This document shows positions 16,094-24,482 of a stretch of DNA of 36,324 nucleotides, piece by piece (the first letter of the stretch is position 1; every line of letters starts with the position of its first letter). Location of the stretch: the NCBI GenBank assembly GCA_025451775.1, contig JANWJU010000032.1, positions 1-36,324 on the forward strand, written 5' to 3'. This DNA is from Terriglobales bacterium (GTDB taxonomy: Bacteria; Acidobacteriota; Terriglobia; Terriglobales; SCQP01). A model generated the notes under the pieces. The model was not told the origin of the DNA, searched no databases, and saw only the letters and a list, made by a program, of their open reading frames with translations. Both the position numbers and the translations under genes were made by a program.

Positions 16094-17311
16094 ATGCACG
16101 CACACGAGGAAACAATCGAAATCGCCAACCCCGGGCCGGCGGTCTTTCCCGCCCGGGTGCGGAGCCTGCTGCTCGCCTCCACCGCCCTTGGGGTGGCCGT
16201 GTTCGTGGCGGCTCTGTTGATCGATCCGCAACGGGCCTGGTACAGCTTCCTGGTGAACTACCTGTTCTTCCTGGTGCTGGGTGTGGGCGGGGCGTTCCTG
16301 GTGGCGCTGGAGTACATCACCAGCGCCACCTGGACGGTGGTGTTCCGCCGCCTGCCCGAGGCGGCCTCGGCGTACTTGCCCGCGGCGTTCCTGCTGGGCA
16401 TTGTGCTGTTGATTGGGGTGCCCCACATCTATCCCTGGGCCGCGCCCGGATTCTCCTTCGCCACCAGCAGCAAGAATTTCTGGTTCAGCATGCCCTTCTA
16501 CAGCGCCCGCAGCCTGATCACGCTGGCGGGTTGGGTGATCTTCGCCTGGTGGTTCCAGAACAACTCCACCAAGCAGGACACCAACCCCGGCCAACTGCTG
16601 CCGCGCAAGACCTTTGGCAAGCCGCCCACCATCCGCGGACGGGTGGCGGCCGGCTTCATCGTGTTCTTCGGCTACAGCTTCACCATCGTCTTCATCGACT
16701 GGGTGATGTCGCTGGAGCCGCAGTGGTACACCAACATGTGGGGCCCCTACGGCTTCGCCGGATTGTTTGAAGCGAGCCTGGCGCTGACCCTGTTTTTCAC
16801 CGTGTTGTTCCGCCGCCACCACATGTTCGGCGGCGCGGTGCGCGATTACCACTATGTCGATCTGGCGCGCATCGTGCACGCCTTCAGCATCTTCATGGTG
16901 TACATCGGCTTTGCCCAGTACCTGCTGGTCTGGTACGCCAACTTCCGCGAAGAGACGGTCTACTTCCATGAGCGGCTGGTGGGCGGCTGGGGCGTGGTGT
17001 TCATGTTCCTGTTGTTCGCCAAATGGGTGCTGCCGTTCTGCATCCTGATGAACCAGAAAGTCCGCACCAACGAGACGGTGCTGCTGGTGATGTCGGGATT
17101 GATCGTGGTGGCGGAGTGGGTGGACTGCTACTGGATGATCATGCCGCCCATCCACAAGGCGTTTTACTTTCCCAACTGGGTGGAACTGGGCGTGTTCCTG
17201 GGCTTCCTGGGCATCTTCGGCCTGCTGGCGACGCGCTATCTGAGCAAGCACGCCCTGGTGCCCATCGGCGACCCGAAATTTCTCGCCTCGGTGGCGGGGA
17301 GGTACCTGTGA
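16094..17311 (+). CDS. actF: Alternative complex III subunit ActF, NrfD-like membrane protein
   Basis: 405 residues with about ten membrane helices. The segments NYLFFLVLGVGGAFLVALEY and RIVHAFSIFMVYIGFAQYLL fit ActF, the second quinone-binding NrfD-type subunit, smaller than ActC. The ATG at 16094 stands 31 bases after actE. The end overlaps the next cytochrome gene by four bases (GTGA). Confidence 0.92.
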   Translation: MHAHEETIEIANPGPAVFPARVRSLLLASTALGVAVFVAALLIDPQRAWYSFLVNYLFFLVLGVGGAFLVALEYITSATWTVVFRRLPEAASAYLPAAFLLGIVLLIGVPHIYPWAAPGFSFATSSKNFWFSMPFYSARSLITLAGWVIFAWWFQNNSTKQDTNPGQLLPRKTFGKPPTIRGRVAAGFIVFFGYSFTIVFIDWVMSLEPQWYTNMWGPYGFAGLFEASLALTLFFTVLFRRHHMFGGAVRDYHYVDLARIVHAFSIFMVYIGFAQYLLVWYANFREETVYFHERLVGGWGVVFMFLLFAKWVLPFCILMNQKVRTNETVLLVMSGLIVVAEWVDCYWMIMPPIHKAFYFPNWVELGVFLGFLGIFGLLATRYLSKHALVPIGDPKFLASVAGRYL

Positions 17312-18276
17312 GCCAACCGACGCAACCTTCGCTCAAGTCGCTGATCGGCTTCGCCGTGGTGGTGCTGGTGGCGGGTTTTCTGATCTACGCCGCCTTCGGC
17401 GGCGAATACGGCGCGTCGCGGTTCAGCGCGCGCTTTGATTTCCATAAGCCGGCGCCTCCGGGCTCGGCCACGGCAGTCGATCTGCATCAATTTTTGAAGC
17501 CAACCCCGCAATTGCTGACCGAAGGCCAGCAGGTCTACAGCGCCAACTGCGTACCCTGCCATGGCGCCGCCGGTTACGGCAACGGGCCGCGGGGCGCGGG
17601 GTTGAACCCGCCGCCGCGCAACTACCACACCGGCATCTTCAGGTTCGGCACTTCGGTGCTGGCCATGTATCACACCGTCACCAACGGATCGCCGGGGACG
17701 GCCATGCCCAGCTTCGTGGCCTTGTCGCCGGAGGAGCGTTTCGCGGTGGTGCATTACATCCGCGCCAACTTCATCCCCGCCGCCGCGCTGCAGGAGAATA
17801 CCGCCGAGCAGCTGGCCGCCATTGCCACCCCCGCCGCCTCCGGGCCGGCCAAGCTGCCGCCGCTGAATCCCGTGCCCACCGGCCCGCGCATCCCCATCGC
17901 GGTGGCGATGCAGGTGGTGGCGCAGGAAGCCAGCACCGCGCCCGCCCCGGAGCCTTACCGCGCGCCGGCCGCGTCCGATGTGGCCACCGGCCAGGCGTTA
18001 TATCAGCAGCGCTGCCAGAGCTGCCACGGCGACCGCGGCCAAGGCGGCGTTCCGGTGGAAATGATTACCTCCGCTCCTTACGTCGAGGTGACCGCCTCCG
18101 ACTTCCGTCATCCCCACATGCTGACCTCGATGAACGACACCGCCGGCTTTGACCACGTCGTGCTGCATGGTTTGCCGGGACGCATGATGACCGGCACCGG
18201 CACGCTGACCAAGGCGCAACTGGATGCGCTGCAAGCCTACGTGCAACAGCTCGTTGAGAAAGGAGCAGCGCAATGA
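17308..18276 (+). CDS. Membrane-anchored dihaem cytochrome c between complex III and oxidase genes
   Basis: 322 residues: an N-terminal membrane helix (about 10-30), a first cytochrome c domain with CVPCH near residue 83 and a methionine-bearing GTAMPSF, a proline/alanine linker, and a second domain with CQSCH near 240. Its place between actF and coxB, with four-base overlaps on both sides, makes it a strong candidate for the electron bridge between complex III and the aa3 oxidase. It is not one of the six standard Act subunits seen upstream. The GTG at 17308 overlaps the actF stop. Confidence 0.88.
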   Translation: MSQPTQPSLKSLIGFAVVVLVAGFLIYAAFGGEYGASRFSARFDFHKPAPPGSATAVDLHQFLKPTPQLLTEGQQVYSANCVPCHGAAGYGNGPRGAGLNPPPRNYHTGIFRFGTSVLAMYHTVTNGSPGTAMPSFVALSPEERFAVVHYIRANFIPAAALQENTAEQLAAIATPAASGPAKLPPLNPVPTGPRIPIAVAMQVVAQEASTAPAPEPYRAPAASDVATGQALYQQRCQSCHGDRGQGGVPVEMITSAPYVEVTASDFRHPHMLTSMNDTAGFDHVVLHGLPGRMMTGTGTLTKAQLDALQAYVQQLVEKGAAQ

Positions 18277-19073
18277 ATTGGGCCATGATCTGGTTGTTCC
18301 AATCGGCCCAACAGGCCATGCAGGCCGCCGCCGAACAAGGCGCGGCGGCGCCCACCCGCAACCCCTTTGACGCCCCAGGCAGCAACGTGGCGCGCCTCGC
18401 CGCCGCCGAATCCTGGCACGCGTTCCTGTGGGTGATTCCGTTCATTCTGATTGCCTTCATCCTGTTGGTGGTGGTGATGGTCCGCTTCCGCGACAAGGGC
18501 GACGGCCGCCAACCCGCCAAGTTCCACGAGAACAACCCGCTCGAATTCGCTTGGACGGTGATTCCGGCCATCGTCGTGGCCCTGGTCGCCCTGCACTCCT
18601 ACCCGGTGCTGCACTTCATGGAATACGGCGGGAATAATCCGGCCGTCAACGTCGAGGTCATCGGGCACCAGTGGTTTTGGGAGTACAAATATCCCCAGTA
18701 CGGCATCGATATCTCCAACGACACGCTGGTGCTGCCCGCCAACCAGGTCGTCGATCTCGATCTCACCAGCGTGGACGTGATCCACGGCTTCTACGTGCCG
18801 GGGCTGGGCATTCAGGAAGACGCGCTGCCCGGCCGCCTCACCAATCAATGGTTCAAGGCGCAAGCGGGCTACTACAAGGGCCAGTGCACGCAGTTGTGCG
18901 GCGTCAACCACGGCCAGATGCTGATCGATGTGCAGGTGGTGCCCGATAACGAGTTCCAGGCGTGGCTGGAGGCGCATCGCAGCCAGCCCGCCCTGCCGGC
19001 GCCCAGCGCCCGGCTTCATCTCCCCGGAGGTTTCATGCAGTACCGGGCGGCCCAGAAAGGGATTAATCAATGA
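18273..19073 (+). CDS. coxB: Cytochrome c oxidase subunit II
   Basis: 266 residues with two membrane helices (about 50-70 and 95-113) and a cupredoxin domain. The CuA ligands are H171, C205, C209, H213 and M216 (GQCTQLCG, then VNHGQM). The middle residue of CxExC, often glutamate, is glutamine here; that ligand uses the backbone, so CuA can still form. GHQWFWEYKYP is the conserved aromatic stretch for electron entry. No fused cytochrome c domain is present, so the separate dihaem protein upstream may serve as donor. Overlaps both neighbours by four bases. Confidence 0.95.
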   Translation: MNWAMIWLFQSAQQAMQAAAEQGAAAPTRNPFDAPGSNVARLAAAESWHAFLWVIPFILIAFILLVVVMVRFRDKGDGRQPAKFHENNPLEFAWTVIPAIVVALVALHSYPVLHFMEYGGNNPAVNVEVIGHQWFWEYKYPQYGIDISNDTLVLPANQVVDLDLTSVDVIHGFYVPGLGIQEDALPGRLTNQWFKAQAGYYKGQCTQLCGVNHGQMLIDVQVVPDNEFQAWLEAHRSQPALPAPSARLHLPGGFMQYRAAQKGINQ

Positions 19074-20665
19074 GCACCCAGGTCGCCACCTTGGGCGAAG
19101 CCCATCCCCGCCAGTACCACGGCTTGCTGGATTGGCTCACGACCACCGATCACAAAAAGATCGGCATCATGTACCTGGTCTTCGCGCTGATCAACGGCTG
19201 GTTCGGCGGCTCGCTGGCGGGCCTGATCCGGTTGAACCTCTACAACCCGGATTGGCACATCATCTCCCCGGCGCTGTACAACCAGCTCATGACCATGCAC
19301 GCCACCATCATGATCTTCCTGGTCCTGATGACGTCCTTCGCCGGACTGGGCAATTATTTGGTGCCCCTGATGATCGGCGCGCGGGACATGGCCTTCCCCA
19401 AGCTCAACGCCTTCTCGTTCTGGATCATGATCCCGGCGGCGCTGATGCTCTACGGCAGCTTCTTCATCGCCGGGGGCGCGGCTCAAGGCGGGTGGTGGAG
19501 CTATCCGCCCTTGAGCTCGCTGCAGTACGCGCCCGGCCACGGTGAGGATTTGTGGATTCTGGCGGTCATCCTGCTGGGCATCGGCTCGATTATGGGGGCG
19601 ATCAACTTCCTGGTCACCATCATCGATATGCGCGCCCCCGGCATGAGCTGGACCAAGCTGCCGCTGTTCGTCTGGAGCTGGCTGGTGACGGCCTGGATGC
19701 TGCTACTCGCCCTGCCGGTGCTCTCCGGCGCCATGATCATGCTCCTCAGCGACCGCTGGTTGAGCACCGGCTTCTACCGTCCGGCGCTGGGCGGCGACCC
19801 ACTGCTGTATCAGCACCTGTTTTGGTTTTTCGGCCACCCGGAGGTCTACATCATGATCCTGCCGGGTTTCGGGATGCTGTCGCACATCATCCCGGCCATG
19901 TCCCGCAAGAAGGTCTTCGGTTACAAGGGCATGATGGTGGCGCTGTGGGCCATTGGCGTGATCGGCTTCATGGTGTGGGCGCATCACATGTTTACGGCCG
20001 GCATCTCCGGCGCGGCGCGGATGTGGTTCTCGATGGCGAGCATGGCCATCTCGGTGCCCACCGGAGTCAAGATCTACTCCTGGCTGGCCTCGGCCTGGGG
20101 CGGCGTGATCCGTTTCACCACGGCCATGAAGTTCGCCTTGGGGTTCATCTTCACCTTTGTGATCGGCGGTTTGAGCGGCCTGATGCTGGCCGTGGTGCCG
20201 TTCGACATCCAGGTGCATAACACCTACTTCGTGGTGGCCCACTTCCACTACGTGCTGGTGGGCGGCTCGGTGATGACGCTGTTTGCCGGCATCTATTTCT
20301 GGTTCCCGAAGATCACCGGCCGCATGCTCAGCGAAAAGATGGGAAGCTGGGTGTTCTGGCTGTTCTTCATCGGTATGAACTGGGTGTTCATGCCCATGCA
20401 CCTGCTGGGCATTGACGGCATGTCACGGCGCGTGGCCACCTACCGGCCCGAGTTCAAGCCGATGAATCAGTTCATCTCCGAAGGTTTCATCTTCATGCTG
20501 ATTGCCGGGTTGCTGTTCACCTACAGCATCCTCAAGGCCCTGACCCAGCCCAAGGACGCCCCCGACGATCCTTGGGACACGCAAGCGATCGAGCGCAGTT
20601 TGGAGTGGGAGACGGCCAGCCCGCCGCCCGCGTATAACTTTGCTGAAATTCCGCAAATCCGATAA
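19070..20665 (+). CDS. coxA: Cytochrome c oxidase subunit I
   Basis: 531 residues, 12 membrane helices. Haem a ligands H77 and H391-x-H393, CuB ligands H256 and H305-H306, and the cross-linked Tyr 260 are present. The D-channel motif N95-x10-D106-x6-N113 and E258 (GHPEVY), and the K-channel T331 and K334, place it in the A1 (mitochondrial-like) haem-copper oxidase family. It reduces oxygen to water and pumps protons. The ATG at 19070 overlaps the coxB stop. Confidence 0.97.
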   Translation: MSTQVATLGEAHPRQYHGLLDWLTTTDHKKIGIMYLVFALINGWFGGSLAGLIRLNLYNPDWHIISPALYNQLMTMHATIMIFLVLMTSFAGLGNYLVPLMIGARDMAFPKLNAFSFWIMIPAALMLYGSFFIAGGAAQGGWWSYPPLSSLQYAPGHGEDLWILAVILLGIGSIMGAINFLVTIIDMRAPGMSWTKLPLFVWSWLVTAWMLLLALPVLSGAMIMLLSDRWLSTGFYRPALGGDPLLYQHLFWFFGHPEVYIMILPGFGMLSHIIPAMSRKKVFGYKGMMVALWAIGVIGFMVWAHHMFTAGISGAARMWFSMASMAISVPTGVKIYSWLASAWGGVIRFTTAMKFALGFIFTFVIGGLSGLMLAVVPFDIQVHNTYFVVAHFHYVLVGGSVMTLFAGIYFWFPKITGRMLSEKMGSWVFWLFFIGMNWVFMPMHLLGIDGMSRRVATYRPEFKPMNQFISEGFIFMLIAGLLFTYSILKALTQPKDAPDDPWDTQAIERSLEWETASPPPAYNFAEIPQIR

Positions 20666-20690
20666 GGATCGAGATCGGGAAGGAGTGGCA

Positions 20691-21272
20691 ATGTCTGGCG
20701 ACGCCCAGAGCGAGACGCAGCAGCAACGACGTCGACGCCGCGGGCTTAAATATGCGTTGATTGGCGTGGCGATGGTGGGCTTTGCCTTCATCAACGTCCC
20801 CTTGTTCCGCGTCTTTTGCACCCATTTGGGTATTTACGTCCCAGCAGACCAGAAGCTGGCGGCCACCACGGGGCCGGCCGACAACTCCCGCAGTGTCAAT
20901 GTGCTGTTCAGCGGCGTGCAAGCCGGCGGGATCGGGATCGCCTTCACGCCCGATCAGCCGATGGAAACCGTGCACATCGGCCAGCGCGCCGAGAATAAGT
21001 TCACCTTCACCAACAACAGCGATCACCCGGTGAGCTTTCGGGCGATTCACGACATCTATCCCTACAACGCCGCCACCCATCTGGCCCTAATCCAGTGTTT
21101 CTGCTTCTCGAACCAGACCATGGCGCCGCACACCAGCAAGACGCTGCCGGTGATCTACCAGATCAATCGGGGCATGGACCCGCTGATCGACCGCGTCAGC
21201 CTGATGTACACGCTTGAACCTTTGGCCGCGGCCGCCCCGTCCGCAACGCCGCCGGCGAAAGGCGGAGAATAG
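20691..21272 (+). CDS. ctaG: Cytochrome oxidase copper-assembly protein CtaG/Cox11
   Basis: 193 residues: an arginine-rich cytoplasmic start, one membrane helix (about 23-42), then the Cox11 beta fold with the copper-binding CFCF at about residue 138 and the following NQTMAP segment. Cox11 delivers copper to the CuB site of subunit I. The ATG at 20691 is preceded by AAGGAG; the longer in-frame ORF from 20640 overlaps coxA and is not used. Confidence 0.9.
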   Translation: MSGDAQSETQQQRRRRRGLKYALIGVAMVGFAFINVPLFRVFCTHLGIYVPADQKLAATTGPADNSRSVNVLFSGVQAGGIGIAFTPDQPMETVHIGQRAENKFTFTNNSDHPVSFRAIHDIYPYNAATHLALIQCFCFSNQTMAPHTSKTLPVIYQINRGMDPLIDRVSLMYTLEPLAAAAPSATPPAKGGE

Positions 21273-21276
21273 TCTT

Positions 21277-21459
21277 ATGGCGACGCTCGCCGAAATGAAG
21301 CAGCTTCCGCCCCACATCCGGCGCCGCAACCGGCGCCTGGGGCTGGCGATTACGTTCCTGGTCCTGATGGGCGCCCTGTGGTCGGTGCGGGCGGTGCACC
21401 GGGGTTGGATCTACCCGCAGGACGCTTCCTACAATTTCCCGCAATGGATGAAGAAGTAG
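21277..21459 (+). CDS. 60-residue single-helix membrane protein in the cox operon
   Basis: Basic N-terminus (PPHIRRRNRRLG), one membrane helix (about 21-40) and a short tail ending NFPQWMKK. It lies four bases after ctaG, and coxC begins directly after its stop. Many bacteria carry a small membrane protein in this position, between Cox11 and subunit III, thought to help assembly. I cannot assign it to a known family. The position and tight spacing support a real gene. Confidence 0.8.
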   Translation: MATLAEMKQLPPHIRRRNRRLGLAITFLVLMGALWSVRAVHRGWIYPQDASYNFPQWMKK

Positions 21460-22305
21460 ATGGAACCAACACCACTCACCACCTCCTCGACCTTGACGTC
21501 CGGCGCCCTGGCGGCCAAACCCGCCGGAGCCGCCGCTCACCTGGATCCGCACCTGCACGCGCCGGTGCCGAGTTTCTGGCCCATTTTGCTCGCCGGCGGC
21601 ATCGGCGCCGTGTTTTTTCTGGTGTTCCTGGTGTATCTGGGCGTGCCGCTGGCGGGCGTGCTCCTGGCCGCGGCCGCGCTCTATAGCCTGGTCGCCGCCG
21701 CCGGTTGGGCCAACACCATCGCCGTCGAGCGCCGCCTGATGGACCGGCTGCAGACCCAAAAGGATCTCACCCGCGGCTTCTTCTTCTTTCTTGCCAGCGA
21801 GGCGATGATCTTCTTCGCCTACTTCGAGTACATCTACTACACCCGCTTTACCGGCTCGGTCTGGCCGCCAGCGGGCATGCCCAAGCTTGAAACCTCGCTG
21901 CCCGCCGTCGCCACCCTTATCCTGGTGGGCTCCAGCTTCACCTTGAATTTTGCCGTCAAGGCGTTTCTGCGCGGCAAACAGGCGGCGGCCAAAAACTGGA
22001 TGCTGCTCACCATCGCCATGGGCATCGTCTTCCTCGGTTTCCAGGGCTTCGAGTGGGGCTACCTGAACGGCGTGATGAGCTTCACTGTCACCACCGGGGC
22101 GTTCAGCTCGGCCTACTTCATCATGACCGGCTTCCACGGCGCCCACGTCACCGTCGGCCTGCTGATGCTCTCGCTGGTCTACTGGCGCATGGAGAAGGGC
22201 GAGTACAACCGGGACTACCATATGTCGCTGATGGCCGCCGAGTACTACTGGCACTTCGTCGACATCGTGTGGATCCTGCTGTTCTTCACCCTGTATTTGT
22301 TCTAA
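21460..22305 (+). CDS. coxC: Cytochrome c oxidase subunit III
   Basis: 281 residues, seven predicted membrane helices. RGFFFFLASEAMIFFAYFEY holds the conserved helix-III glutamate. The ending GFHGAHVTVGLLML, then AEYYWHFVDIVWILLFF, is a clear subunit III signature. The N-terminus is longer than usual and proline/alanine rich. The gene is last in the operon, and its stop overlaps that of the convergent nuclease-like gene. Confidence 0.95.
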   Translation: MEPTPLTTSSTLTSGALAAKPAGAAAHLDPHLHAPVPSFWPILLAGGIGAVFFLVFLVYLGVPLAGVLLAAAALYSLVAAAGWANTIAVERRLMDRLQTQKDLTRGFFFFLASEAMIFFAYFEYIYYTRFTGSVWPPAGMPKLETSLPAVATLILVGSSFTLNFAVKAFLRGKQAAAKNWMLLTIAMGIVFLGFQGFEWGYLNGVMSFTVTTGAFSSAYFIMTGFHGAHVTVGLLMLSLVYWRMEKGEYNRDYHMSLMAAEYYWHFVDIVWILLFFTLYLF

Positions 22306-22805
22306 CGCCCCGAAGCGCCGCGGGCAAATACCGCGCGAATTTCCGGCGTGACATCCCGCGCGCCCGGGGTTGCCCAGACGCTGTCGCGAAGAACGAACGT
22401 GTGGCTGTTCGTGCGGTGAGCCACGGGTGCAATTCGCGCAACCACGGCATGTGGGACGATAGCAGCGCGATCAACGCTGAAATCTTCCGCGAAGAGCACT
22501 GCGGCTAGGTAATCAAAATGCTCCCCCGCTAAATCGCGAATCGCCGAGAGCTGGCGCGAGGGATTGGATTCTGTCAACCGGCGTCCTTTGATTTGGTACC
22601 GGGTACCATCGTTCCCAAGTGCGTCAAAATCACGAGAGGAATTTCCCTCCAGTGCCCAACCGAAAGCACTGCAAAAGAGCCACTCGGAGAAATCCCCGAC
22701 GGGATTATTTTCCGTTCGGCACATCCCGCTTGACCGCAGACGTACAAGAACTGCCGCGTACAACTCCAGCAACTCGGGTATTGCCAGAGCCTCTAGGTCG
22801 ATCAT
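22302..22805 (-). CDS. PD-(D/E)xK nuclease-like protein (DUF6998-like)
   Basis: 167 residues. After a helical start comes RTENNPVGDFSEWLFCSAFG, then DFDALGNDGTRYQIKGRR. The order of Glu, Asp and QIK residues fits the active site of restriction-like endonucleases, and the set resembles uncharacterised DUF6998 proteins. Substrate and role are unknown. The ATG at 22805 starts the conserved part; the ORF is open further upstream but would enter the divergent antitoxin gene. It overlaps the coxC stop tail-to-tail by four bases. Its placement next to a toxin-antitoxin pair suggests an acquired accessory module. Confidence 0.6.
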   Translation of the reverse strand: MIDLEALAIPELLELYAAVLVRLRSSGMCRTENNPVGDFSEWLFCSAFGWALEGNSSRDFDALGNDGTRYQIKGRRLTESNPSRQLSAIRDLAGEHFDYLAAVLFAEDFSVDRAAIVPHAVVARIAPVAHRTNSHTFVLRDSVWATPGARDVTPEIRAVFARGASGR

Positions 22806-22875
22806 GGGCCAGCCCACGATTCCGGGAGGTAAGTATAGCGGTGTCCTAACGGGGCGCACAACCGCGTTCCGCGCC

Positions 22876-22904
22876 TTGACATGTGCGGCACATGCACCTA
22901 GACT
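22876..22904 (+). promoter_or_regulatory. Promoter and palindromic operator of the FitAB-like pair
   Basis: A perfect TTGACA (22876-22881), a 17-base spacer and TAGACT (22899-22904). A perfect CATGTG-N3-CACATG palindrome (22880-22894) fills most of the spacer. The expected transcript start falls at or next to the GTG at 22911. Confidence 0.68.
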
Positions 22905-22910
22905 GGGGAG

Positions 22911-23231
22911 GTGGCGAAGATGGTGCAAATCCGGCACGTTCCCGACGGCGTGCATCGCCAACTCAAGGCGCAGGCGGCGGAAGAGGGGCTATCGCTGTCC
23001 GACTATTTGCGGCAGCAAGTCGAGATCATTGCCAAGCGGCCGACGATGAAGGAAATCGTGGCGCGGCTGGAGGCATTGCCGCCGGTGCCGATGACGGAAT
23101 CCCCCGCCGAGCTGGTGCGCGCCGGGCGGGAGGAGCGGGATCGGGAGTTGGACCAGGCCCTGAAGTCAGCTTCGAAGCGGCACCAACCGACCAGCTTGAG
23201 CAACGCCGGGCGCGCGCATGATCGTTCTTGA
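22911..23231 (+). CDS. FitA-like antitoxin
   Basis: 103-106 residues: VQIRHVPDGVHRQLKAQAAE then EGLSLSDYLRQQVE is the ribbon-helix-helix motif of FitA-type antitoxins, followed by a flexible charged tail that would cover the toxin. Two starts are possible. The GTG at 22911 would be leaderless given the promoter position. The ATG at 22920 has GGGGAGG upstream, but that site would fall before or at the transcript start. It overlaps the toxin gene by 14 bases. Confidence 0.82.
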   Translation: MAKMVQIRHVPDGVHRQLKAQAAEEGLSLSDYLRQQVEIIAKRPTMKEIVARLEALPPVPMTESPAELVRAGREERDRELDQALKSASKRHQPTSLSNAGRAHDRS

Positions 23232-23604
23232 TGCGTCGGTCGCAGTTGATTTCCTACTCCGCGGCCAAAATCGGCGACCTCAGCTCGACATGCTTCGGCG
23301 CGAGGACCTTCATGCTCCCTATTTGGCCGACGTTGAAGTTCTGCATAGCTTACGGCGGCAGAGTTTTCTGAATTCGGTCGAGCCGGAACGATTGGAAGAA
23401 ATGATGTCGAACCTGGCGGGATGGAAAATCACCTTTCACCCCCATCGGCCTTATTTAAAGCGGGTGTGGTCGCTGCGGCATCGGTGCACTGCTTACGACG
23501 CCTTTTACGTAGCGTTGGCGGAGGCTTTGGGCTGCCCGCTGCTGACCGCCGACGGGCATTTAGCGCGTGCCGTCCAGGGAATTATTCCGGTGGAGTTGGT
23601 ATGA
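23218..23604 (+). CDS. PIN-domain toxin (FitB/VapC-like)
   Basis: 128 residues with all expected acidic residues: IVLDASVAVDFLL at the start, DVEVLHSLRR, then AYDAFYVALAEALG and LLTADGHLARA. This is a ribonuclease of the PIN family, controlled by the antitoxin just upstream. The stop overlaps the ubiA start (ATGA), so the toxin is coupled to a housekeeping gene. Confidence 0.87.
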   Translation: MIVLDASVAVDFLLRGQNRRPQLDMLRREDLHAPYLADVEVLHSLRRQSFLNSVEPERLEEMMSNLAGWKITFHPHRPYLKRVWSLRHRCTAYDAFYVALAEALGCPLLTADGHLARAVQGIIPVELV

Positions 23605-24482
23605 GCACGGCGGCTACGCATGGGGGCTGGGCCCAGAACACGCGGCGGACGCTGGCGATGATCAAGTTCGAGCACTCGGTGTTCGCGCTGCCGTTCGCCA
23701 TTCTGGGCGCCATGCTGGCGGCGAATGGCTGGCCGGCTGGGGCGACGCTGGGCTGGATCGTGGTGGCCATGGTGGGGGCGCGCAGCGCCGCCATGACGTT
23801 CAACCGCATCGTGGACCGGCACGTGGATGCCGCCAATCCGCGTACCCGTTCGCGGGAGTTGCCGGCGGGGCGGTTGTCGGTGCAGTTCGCGGTGGGGTTT
23901 CTGGTGGTGAGCGTGGCGGTGTTCGAGATCGCCGCTTGGCGGCTGAACCCGCTGTGCTTGCTTCTGTCGCCGTTGGCGCTAGGCTGGGTGTTTTTCTATT
24001 CCTACACCAAACGATTCACCTGGCTCTCGCACTGGGTGCTGGGCTCGGGGTTGGGCATTGCTCCGGCGGCGGCGTGGATCGCGGTGCGCGGGAGCCTCGC
24101 CCCGCGCATTCTGCTGCTCACGGCGGCGGTGACGCTGTGGGTGGCTGGGTTTGACCTGCTCTACGCCTGCCAGGACGTCGATTTCGACCGCGGCCGCGCC
24201 GACCTGCACTCGGCGCCCAAACGGCTGGGCGTGGCCCGCGCGCTGCGCTGGGCGCAGTACTGCCACTGGGTGATGATGGCGTTTTTGATTTTGCTGCTGC
24301 TGGCCAGCCATCTGGGCCCGCTGGCCTGGATCGGTTTGGCGGTGGTGGCGGCCTTGCTGGTGTACGAACACGCCCTCCTCAAACCAGGCAATTTATCCCG
24401 CATCAATGCGGCCTTTTTCACCGTCAATGGCTATGTGGGGATCCTGCTACTGGTCTTCTGGGGGGCGGCGCTGCTGATATGA
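23601..24482 (+). CDS. UbiA-family prenyltransferase (MqnP-like)
   Basis: 293 residues, about eight or nine membrane helices, with the two aspartate-rich motifs of the family: NRIVDRHVDAANPRTRSREL at about 66-85 and QDVDFDRGRADLHSAP at about 190-205. The signature and length fit the MqnP-type enzymes that prenylate the menaquinone precursor of the futalosine route; a 4-hydroxybenzoate enzyme is the other option. Menaquinone is the expected substrate for the alternative complex III upstream. It starts within the toxin stop codon and overlaps the following gene by four bases. Confidence 0.83.
   Translation: MSTAATHGGWAQNTRRTLAMIKFEHSVFALPFAILGAMLAANGWPAGATLGWIVVAMVGARSAAMTFNRIVDRHVDAANPRTRSRELPAGRLSVQFAVGFLVVSVAVFEIAAWRLNPLCLLLSPLALGWVFFYSYTKRFTWLSHWVLGSGLGIAPAAAWIAVRGSLAPRILLLTAAVTLWVAGFDLLYACQDVDFDRGRADLHSAPKRLGVARALRWAQYCHWVMMAFLILLLLASHLGPLAWIGLAVVAALLVYEHALLKPGNLSRINAAFFTVNGYVGILLLVFWGAALLI

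Noticed and set aside
15836-17251. A 471-codon minus-strand frame opposite actF
   Set aside because: Very rich in His, Gln, Glu and Gly from reading membrane-protein codons backwards; no family signal.
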